Shown piece after piece: positions 58,481 to 64,000 of a DNA stretch of 64,000 nucleotides. Made by a program: the position numbers and the translations under genes. Under the pieces are notes generated by a model that saw only the letters and a program-made list of their open reading frames with translations, was not told where the DNA came from and searched no databases. Within the stretch, counting starts at the first letter, position 1; each line of letters begins with the position of its first letter. Source of the stretch: Deltaproteobacteria bacterium (GTDB lineage: Bacteria; Myxococcota_A; Polyangia; Haliangiales; SHYZ01); assembly GCA_016210055.1 (NCBI GenBank), contig JACQUZ010000041.1, positions 52,625-116,624 of the forward strand, written 5' to 3'.

Positions 58481-60835
58481 GTGACCACCGCGAACGATTC
58501 AGAGTCCAAGGGACGTGCCCTCACGTGGCTCCACGTATCGGATTTTCACTTCGAGCCCGATAGCTCCTTCGAGCGGATCAAGGTGCTCGACGCCCTTCTG
58601 GACAGGATTCGCGAGTATCGTCGGCAGGGAAGTTGGGTTCCGGACCTGATTTTCGTGACCGGCGACGTGGCCAACCGTGGCGCCGACCGTGAGTACGACC
58701 GCGCCACTGAGTTCTTCGATCGGCTCCTCGACGCCGCTGGACTCGACAAGTCGCGCCTCTTCGTGGTGCCGGGGAACCACGACGTCGACCGAACCCAGGG
58801 ATGGCTCCTCGAGCGGACGCTGGGCAGCGAGGAGACATCGGACGCGTTTTTCTCCGACGCGACGAAGGCACAGGCGAGGCACCTGGCGAAGCTCAGGGCT
58901 TTTCGCGAGTGGCATTCCCGGTACTTCAAGGGAGTGCGAGAAAGCGAGCCCTTCAGCGCTTGTGCTCCGCCCGAGGTGGTGACCGCAAGGCGGGTGCGCC
59001 TGGGAGTGCTTTCGCTCAACTCGGCCACGTTTAGTGCCGACGACAGCGACTACGGAAAGCTCTGGATTGGCCGTCGCTGGCTCGACGATGCGCTCACGCG
59101 CCTCGATGCCCTCGATGCCGAGCTTCGCGTGGCGCTCGTGCATCATCCCCTTGATTGGCTCCACGATGCGGAGCGCGGTCAAATCAAGGCCCAGCTGTAC
59201 AAGAAAATCCACGTGCTCCTGCGCGGGCACCTCCACGACACCGAGGCCGAGGCGACCGCGGTCCCAGCGCGCGGCGTGTTGCACCTCGCGGCCGGGGCTG
59301 CCTACCAGGCCCCGCGCTGGCCACGGCGCGCGCTTTACGCGACCGCCTGGATGGATAGTGGCGAGGTCCGTATCCATCCGATTCGCTACGAGCCCTCGCC
59401 CCATCGCGCCTGGACCCTGGACACCAGCGTCTTTGCCGAGCACGCGCCCACCTACGAGGCCGTGCTCGCCTTGCGTGGTGCCCAGGTCCGAGAAGACGCG
59501 GAGGGCCGCCTGTCCCATGTCGCGGCGCTTCACCCTCGCCCCCGAAGTCGGGCGGCGACGCACGAGCGGGTATTTCGGGTATCGACGGGAAACGGCATCA
59601 CGGACGTGACGGTGCACATGACCGGGGTCGAGGTGAACGAGGACCTCATCTTGGCCATGCCCACGCCTCCGTTTTGCGATGTTCGCGGAGACGAGACAGC
59701 AGAGGTAACTCCCGACGACGAAGGGCCGTCGGCCGTGCACCGTGAAGAGCTCCCCGACGGCCGGCATCGGTTTTCCCTTCTTGGGACCCGTCGTTATGAG
59801 AGGCTTTCCTGGGGCTATTCCTTTTCCAACGGCGTGGCGCTCACCCAGACTGACCGGAGGCTCATGGGCGATAGAGAGCCCTGGATGCCCAAGCTCCCAG
59901 ACGACACGGAGGGGCGGTCGCACGTCGTGCGCGTTGAGTGCGATCATTTCCGCATGGTCGTGGACTTCCAAGGAGCGAGCCTCATTTCGTCCGCTTCGGT
60001 TCGTGTCGAGCGGTGGAAGGACCATCTTGGCCACGAGACTTGGGTGCAAGACCGCGCAGAAGCCCAGCGCTGTCATGTCGTCGCCGAGGAGCATCGCGCC
60101 ACCCTAGCGGTTGATCGTCCCTTGCTCGGACATCGCTACACCCTCGCGTTCCAGCTCACGGACCCCGGCTGGCGCTTTTCATCCGACGTCCTGTGCGGCG
60201 TTGACGAGATTCGAGAGGCTTGCCGGGCGGCTGCATCCCCGCAGTCGGGCCTGCCCCTGCTCCTCACGGAGGCCACCGAAGCTGCCCTTCAGCCCATCTT
60301 GGGTGGGTCGCTTGGACCCCGAGCGGCGTGGATAGGATTTCTGTGGGACGAGAAGAGACAGCTCCTCTTCACGAGTTTCGGCCGGTTTCCCAACCAGGCG
60401 TGGGGAGTTCGCTTTCCCCATGGAGGGGGAGTAGCAGGACACGCCTTCCGCTTTGGCCGCACGGCGACGTGGTTCCGGGGCGACGATCCAAGGCGCTCTT
60501 TGATTTACCAGCCTCGCGCCGACGGGGGGCTATATGCCTACGAGTATGCGTGGGTCGTGTGCGTTCCGATCCTCTGTGCTCCGGAAGGTCCTGCAGTAGG
60601 CATCGTCAGCTTCGGGGCGCCCGACGTGGTGACCAATGCCGACCGAAGGCTCATGCGGCTTGCCCAGGACTCGGCACGCGAGCCCACGTCGGAACACGTG
60701 CGCAAGTTCGATAGCCAGCTCGTCTCGGCCATCAACGCCACCTGCTGGGAGATCCTCGCCCGCGCAGAGCCTGCGTCGGCGAGCTTGCGCGACCTTGCGA
60801 GAAGCACGGTTTTGCGGCTCGCCGGGGAGCCGTGA
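58481..60835 (+). CDS. Metallophosphoesterase with C-terminal GAF-like domain
   Basis: 784 residues, start GTG 58481. The N-terminal calcineurin-type metallophosphoesterase (about 14-300) has all metal-binding blocks: SDFHF (D21, H23), TGDVANRG, PGNHDVD, VHHP and RGHLHD. A unique beta-rich middle region (about 320-560) follows, then a GAF-like domain (about 590-750: IGFLWDEKRQLLFTSFGR, HGGGVAGHAFRFGRTATW, ILCAPEGPAVGIVSFGAPD). No signal peptide or membrane segment, so cytoplasmic. The WLHVSDFHF...PDLIFVTGDVANRG pattern is the kind found in predicted effector phosphoesterases of bacterial conflict systems. No NTPase partner is adjacent. Activity on RNA, DNA or nucleotides is unproven. Confidence 0.85.
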   Translation: MTTANDSESKGRALTWLHVSDFHFEPDSSFERIKVLDALLDRIREYRRQGSWVPDLIFVTGDVANRGADREYDRATEFFDRLLDAAGLDKSRLFVVPGNHDVDRTQGWLLERTLGSEETSDAFFSDATKAQARHLAKLRAFREWHSRYFKGVRESEPFSACAPPEVVTARRVRLGVLSLNSATFSADDSDYGKLWIGRRWLDDALTRLDALDAELRVALVHHPLDWLHDAERGQIKAQLYKKIHVLLRGHLHDTEAEATAVPARGVLHLAAGAAYQAPRWPRRALYATAWMDSGEVRIHPIRYEPSPHRAWTLDTSVFAEHAPTYEAVLALRGAQVREDAEGRLSHVAALHPRPRSRAATHERVFRVSTGNGITDVTVHMTGVEVNEDLILAMPTPPFCDVRGDETAEVTPDDEGPSAVHREELPDGRHRFSLLGTRRYERLSWGYSFSNGVALTQTDRRLMGDREPWMPKLPDDTEGRSHVVRVECDHFRMVVDFQGASLISSASVRVERWKDHLGHETWVQDRAEAQRCHVVAEEHRATLAVDRPLLGHRYTLAFQLTDPGWRFSSDVLCGVDEIREACRAAASPQSGLPLLLTEATEAALQPILGGSLGPRAAWIGFLWDEKRQLLFTSFGRFPNQAWGVRFPHGGGVAGHAFRFGRTATWFRGDDPRRSLIYQPRADGGLYAYEYAWVVCVPILCAPEGPAVGIVSFGAPDVVTNADRRLMRLAQDSAREPTSEHVRKFDSQLVSAINATCWEILARAEPASASLRDLARSTVLRLAGEP

Positions 60836-61149
60836 GCGCCTGATCGCACGGCAATAGGCCTGGATCTGCTGTGGGGAAATGCCCCATGTTTCCGTCCGGT
60901 TCAGGCGTCCTGTCACGGATGCCGCACTGCGGCACAATCCAAGGAGTTCTGCCCAAGTGGCGGCTATTCGAGCCGGCACTCGCGGCACTGAGCGTGACAG
61001 GCTGTCGCACTTCTATAAGCACGCTCCGACGGCCTGGGCATTACGTAACTGCACGGTAGAATTTTATAATCACCAAAATATCGGTTCCTGGACGAGCTTG
61101 GTCCGCCGCTTGCTCGACCCGTGCGTTCAGTCACGCGACAGGTGAAAGC
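60836..61149. other. Intergenic region with -10-like sequence, no gene
   Basis: About 314 bases. TATAAT occurs at 61065-61070 but no clear -35 lies 16-18 bases upstream. An open frame of about 88 codons across 60879-61145 has no family features and I do not call it. This is probably the promoter region of the lipoprotein-fadL pair. Confidence 0.4.
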
Positions 61150-62583
61150 ATGGATGAGAACAAAGGGATTGCCATGATGGGGCATCGGGGAAGGGAAGCT
61201 TGGCGAAAGGTAGCCTTCACGCCGCTCATCTTGGTGGCGCTGGGTCCTGGCTGTGTGCCTGGATTGGCCACCGACGTCCCACCAGAAATGATGGTCTTTG
61301 ACCCACAGGGCTCGCCGCCCCTCGTCCCCACCCCGTCTTTCCTCGCCATGAACCCGACGACTGGCAAGATTGACCTATCCAGCGCAGGCATCGACGTGCC
61401 TGCGGATTGCCAGGCGCAGAAGGCCATCCCCATCGCGCAGTGCGAGTTCTTCCAGTACCTCGAGAGCCTTGATGGCTTCCCCACCCTCACCCCTGCGCAG
61501 GCGCCTGCCAGCGCAGCGCTCGATATGGGTACCGTCAAAGTTCCGGATAACCTCTTTGTCTACAACGCAGCGACGAGCCAAGCCCTGACGACGGACGCGT
61601 TGCGCGTTGAGGTCCGCCCGACGGACAGCGCGCATTCACTCTCCATTGATCCCAAGAAGGGCTGGGATCGCGGCGGCATGTACTTCATCTCTGTAAGGGG
61701 CTACGAGAAGGGCATTCGTGCCCAGAGCGGCCTGGACGTTGTTTCATCGCCCATCTACTTCCTGCTCAAGAAGGATGAGTCGCTGGCGTGCAACACGGAG
61801 CCGCCGGCGCTCGTGTCACCCAAGCAGTGCCCCTACTATCAGGTGATCGCCAAGCCGGGCAAGACCCAGGAAGAAGTGAGCGCGTCGTTGTTTTCGCTCG
61901 AGAAACTGCGCCGGACACTTCGGAGCCTAGGCCCTGCGAGAATCGACGCCTGGAACCTCATTGGCACCGCCGGGAAAATGGCGAAAGAAGAAGTCGCGAT
62001 CTTCTGGGTTTTCCCGACCCACTCCTCGCCCGTGGCTGAGGTGGATCCGAGCCGTGGCTTGGTTCCCGAGATTGTCGACGACCAGACGCTCCGTATTGCG
62101 GTAAAGGGAACCGTGAAAGGGGATACGGTCTCGCGGCTCGTTCCGCTCGTCGGGAAGTCCGGCACGGTGCTTCTCCTGGACCTCACCGAGCTCAAGGAGG
62201 CGACATCGGACCTTGGCCGCTTGGGCGCATTCCTCATGATCGACCCCAGCTATGAAAGCGGCTCGATCACCGTAAAGCTGAGCGCGAGCTCGCTGACTCC
62301 GGGCCATCAGTACGCGATTTTCTTGACCCATGGGATTACCGACGACGCCGAAAGGCCGCTCGTTCCCTCACCTCTGACCGTGCTCCTGCGATCGAGGGGC
62401 CCACTCGTGGAAGACGGCAAGAGCACCGTGAGCGGTGTCGCCTATGACCAAGCGTTGCAAATCGAGGGTGGACGCAAGGAGCTCGCACAGCTCCTGGACA
62501 ACGAGAGCTTCGTGTCTTCCACGGGGCTTTCTCGGGACAAGATCGCGTACATCTATGCCTTTCAGCACGGGGGGGGTAACTAA
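61150..62583 (+). CDS. Lipoprotein with virulence-factor-lipase N-terminal-type domain
   Basis: 477 residues; ATG 61150, or ATG 61174 inside the signal region. Signal peptide with a lipobox-like GPGC near residue 35. The Ig-like region (about 40-330) resembles the N-terminal half of the Pla-1/cef extracellular lipases (VTPSFLAMNPTTGKIDLSSAGIDVP, LDGFPTLTPAQAPASAALDMGTVKVPDNL). No GxSxG catalytic lipase motif and no second half are present, so it is much shorter than VolA-type lipases (about 800 residues). Its stop overlaps the fadL start by one base. Likely a surface lipoprotein acting with the porin (inference). Confidence 0.72.
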   Translation: MDENKGIAMMGHRGREAWRKVAFTPLILVALGPGCVPGLATDVPPEMMVFDPQGSPPLVPTPSFLAMNPTTGKIDLSSAGIDVPADCQAQKAIPIAQCEFFQYLESLDGFPTLTPAQAPASAALDMGTVKVPDNLFVYNAATSQALTTDALRVEVRPTDSAHSLSIDPKKGWDRGGMYFISVRGYEKGIRAQSGLDVVSSPIYFLLKKDESLACNTEPPALVSPKQCPYYQVIAKPGKTQEEVSASLFSLEKLRRTLRSLGPARIDAWNLIGTAGKMAKEEVAIFWVFPTHSSPVAEVDPSRGLVPEIVDDQTLRIAVKGTVKGDTVSRLVPLVGKSGTVLLLDLTELKEATSDLGRLGAFLMIDPSYESGSITVKLSASSLTPGHQYAIFLTHGITDDAERPLVPSPLTVLLRSRGPLVEDGKSTVSGVAYDQALQIEGGRKELAQLLDNESFVSSTGLSRDKIAYIYAFQHGGGN

Positions 62584-63824
62584 TGAGCGCACCGAGCATG
62601 CGAAGACGTCTCGCAACGACCTGTTCTCTTGGGGCGCTCGGGGCGCTCATGATTTCGGCGTCCACGGCACAGGCCAGCGGATTCCTCATCTATGACCTTT
62701 CCGCAGAGGCGCTCGCCAAGGGCTCGGCGGTCACCGCCAGCACGCGCGAGCCTGCGGCGGTTTGGTTCAACCCCGCGGGGCTGTCGTTTGTTCCGGGCGT
62801 CCGTGCATCGACCGGCGGCATTATGGTCGTTCACAAGACCCAGTTCAGCCCGGCCAATGGCGACCCTGCGATTGACAGCAAGCCGGGAACCTTCTTCATC
62901 CCGGCGGTTTTTGTCAGCGGACAAGTGAGTGACCGCCTCCATTTTGGATTAGGCGGCTACACCGCCTTTGGCCTAGGTATCGAGTGGCCCGAGGAGTGGT
63001 TGGGGCGTGAAGATGCCATCAAGGCCGAGCTCGCGACGTTCACCATCAATCCCACGCTTTCGCTCCGGCTGAGACCAAACCTCTCCTTCGCGGCGGGCTT
63101 CCAAGCCGTGCGTGGAGCCGTGGACTTCACCAACGGGCTCCCGAGCGTTATCGGAGGCAAGGCGCAGATCGTGGGCAGTGGTTGGGGGTTTGGTGGCAAC
63201 GCGGGGTTGATGTATCGGGCACTTCCCAACAAGCTCCACCTGGGGTTGACCTACCGCAGCCGAGTTCGGCTCGAGCTCGCCGGAAGCGCCGATTTCGATC
63301 CGTCGCCCGAATTCGCCCAGGATCTTCGGGATCAGGGGGGGAGCGCGGAGATTCCGTTGCCCGACATCGTGAGCACGGGCGTCATGTACAAGCCGTCCTC
63401 TTCCCTCGAGCTCACCATGGATGTGAATCTCGGGTTTTGGAGCACCTACGACAAGCTGGTCTTGAAGTTTGAAGATCCCGACATGCAGCCAAAAGTCATG
63501 GAGCGGAACAACCATACGGCAGCCACGCTTCGCCTGGGTGCCGACTGGGCGACCCCAGTCCGTGGTCTCCACGCACGGGCCGGCTTCATCGCTGACCAGA
63601 ACCCGTCGCCAAAGGAGTATCTTTCCCCGTCGCTGCCCGACGCCCACCGCGTTGATTTCTCGCTCGGCGCTGGATACACCCATAAGTGGTTCAAGGCCGA
63701 CGTTGGCTACCTGCTGGTTTATTTCCTTCCGTCCGAATCGGTGGGCGGCAACGAAGGACCAGAAGGCACGTACCAGACCGTGGCCCACCTTATTTCGACT
63801 ACGCTGACGTTCCGCCTCGACTAG
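62583..63824 (+). CDS. fadL: OmpP1/FadL-family outer-membrane long-chain fatty-acid transporter
   Basis: 413 residues. Signal peptide ending AQA-S, FadL N-terminal hatch pattern ([38 protein letters not shown]), beta-barrel with alternating hydrophobic strands and final aromatic-rich strand ([15 protein letters not shown]). It transports hydrophobic compounds across the outer membrane; family FadL members carry fatty acids or aromatics. TAATG overlap (1 base) with the preceding lipoprotein, so the two are one unit. Confidence 0.92.
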   Translation: MSAPSMRRRLATTCSLGALGALMISASTAQASGFLIYDLSAEALAKGSAVTASTREPAAVWFNPAGLSFVPGVRASTGGIMVVHKTQFSPANGDPAIDSKPGTFFIPAVFVSGQVSDRLHFGLGGYTAFGLGIEWPEEWLGREDAIKAELATFTINPTLSLRLRPNLSFAAGFQAVRGAVDFTNGLPSVIGGKAQIVGSGWGFGGNAGLMYRALPNKLHLGLTYRSRVRLELAGSADFDPSPEFAQDLRDQGGSAEIPLPDIVSTGVMYKPSSSLELTMDVNLGFWSTYDKLVLKFEDPDMQPKVMERNNHTAATLRLGADWATPVRGLHARAGFIADQNPSPKEYLSPSLPDAHRVDFSLGAGYTHKWFKADVGYLLVYFLPSESVGGNEGPEGTYQTVAHLISTTLTFRLD

Positions 63825-63892
63825 CGATTCCTTCGTGGCACCACCGAATTTGCTTGGCCGCGCGGGTTGTCGAAGGTAATCAGGACAAGCAA

Positions 63893-64000
63893 ATGGAGCC
63901 CGAAGATCGAACCAAGGCAGAAATCGCGAGGCGTAGGACCTTCGCGCTCATCTCACACCCCGACGCAGGAAAGACGACTCTCACCGAGAAGGTTCTCCTC
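63893..64000 (+). CDS. prfC: Peptide chain release factor 3 (5' part)
   Basis: The first 36 residues: [36 protein letters not shown], with the G1 loop SHPDAGKTT typical of RF3 GTPases. The gene runs off the end of the window. It recycles RF1/RF2 from the ribosome after termination. Separate from the fadL unit (69-nt gap). Confidence 0.93.
   Translation, partial: MEPEDRTKAEIARRRTFALISHPDAGKTTLTEKVLL

Noticed and set aside
58309..58524. A 71-codon minus-strand open frame before the metallophosphoesterase
   Set aside because: It contains some Trp-rich sequence but has no ribosome-binding site or family match and overlaps the other gene's start.
58499..60094. A 531-codon minus-strand open frame opposite the metallophosphoesterase
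   Set aside because: No domain pattern, and the plus-strand frame has clear metal-binding motifs; it is a shadow frame.
60879..61145. An 88-codon open frame in the gap before the lipase-N lipoprotein
   Set aside because: No recognisable features; probably chance in a promoter region.

Overview
The window is a high-GC, gene-dense bacterial chromosome segment. Several traits point to the Myxococcota (the former Deltaproteobacteria): eukaryote-like Ser/Thr kinases, a PEGA-repeat protein, a kinase-AAA-TPR-GAF-histidine kinase hybrid, an NtrC-type response regulator, a dedicated TonB/ExbB/ExbD set with an Oar-like receptor, and the order Zn-ribbon protein - tRNA(CAU) - rpoD - dnaG next to rnpB. 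No genus can be named from sequence alone. No rRNA, CRISPR array, phage or intact IS element was seen.

Layout. 72-8000 (minus): PEGA/TPR membrane protein and Ser/Thr kinase, RNase P RNA, zinc-ribbon coiled-coil protein, tRNA(CAU), rpoD, dnaG. 8157-14101 (plus): two small myxobacterial-type proteins, then a tightly coupled run of polytopic membrane protein, CPBP protease, HAD phosphatase, nadC, birA and a membrane-anchored protein. 14132-22074 (plus): TPR lipoprotein, TonB, ExbB, two ExbD proteins, Ig-like lipoprotein and a large TonB-dependent receptor, which look like one energised outer-membrane transport or secretion module. 22200-24894: small wHTH/coiled-coil protein and a UvrD/PcrA helicase; DUF1844 gene on the minus strand.

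25336-34107 is a complete MoxR/Bat operon (MoxR, DUF58, DUF4381-like protein, BatA, BatB, BatC with a huge poly-Gln tract, BatD, BatE-like), followed by a sigma-54 activator. 35748-38489 encodes a secreted subtilase carrying eleven copies of the heptapeptide GIGTSPS. 38560-43386 (minus) is the 1,600-residue hybrid kinase. It is separated from an aminotransferase by a 161-bp element with 27-bp inverted ends. Then coaD and rsmD (minus), a benzoate-CoA-ligase-like enzyme, a PHP-domain (CehA/McbA-like) lipoprotein, murJ (minus), an excisionase-like orphan, a HAD-IIB phosphatase, an AstD-like aldehyde dehydrogenase (minus), a C-terminal relic of an OPT transporter, a PEBP protein, ligA, a metallophosphoesterase-GAF protein, a lipase-N-domain lipoprotein paired with a FadL porin, and the start of prfC.

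The most unusual items are the GIGTSPS-repeat subtilase, the metallophosphoesterase-GAF protein (possible conflict-system effector), the VolA-like/FadL pair lacking a lipase catalytic domain, the poly-Gln BatC, the MITE-like inverted repeat at 43447-43607, and the OPT relic.
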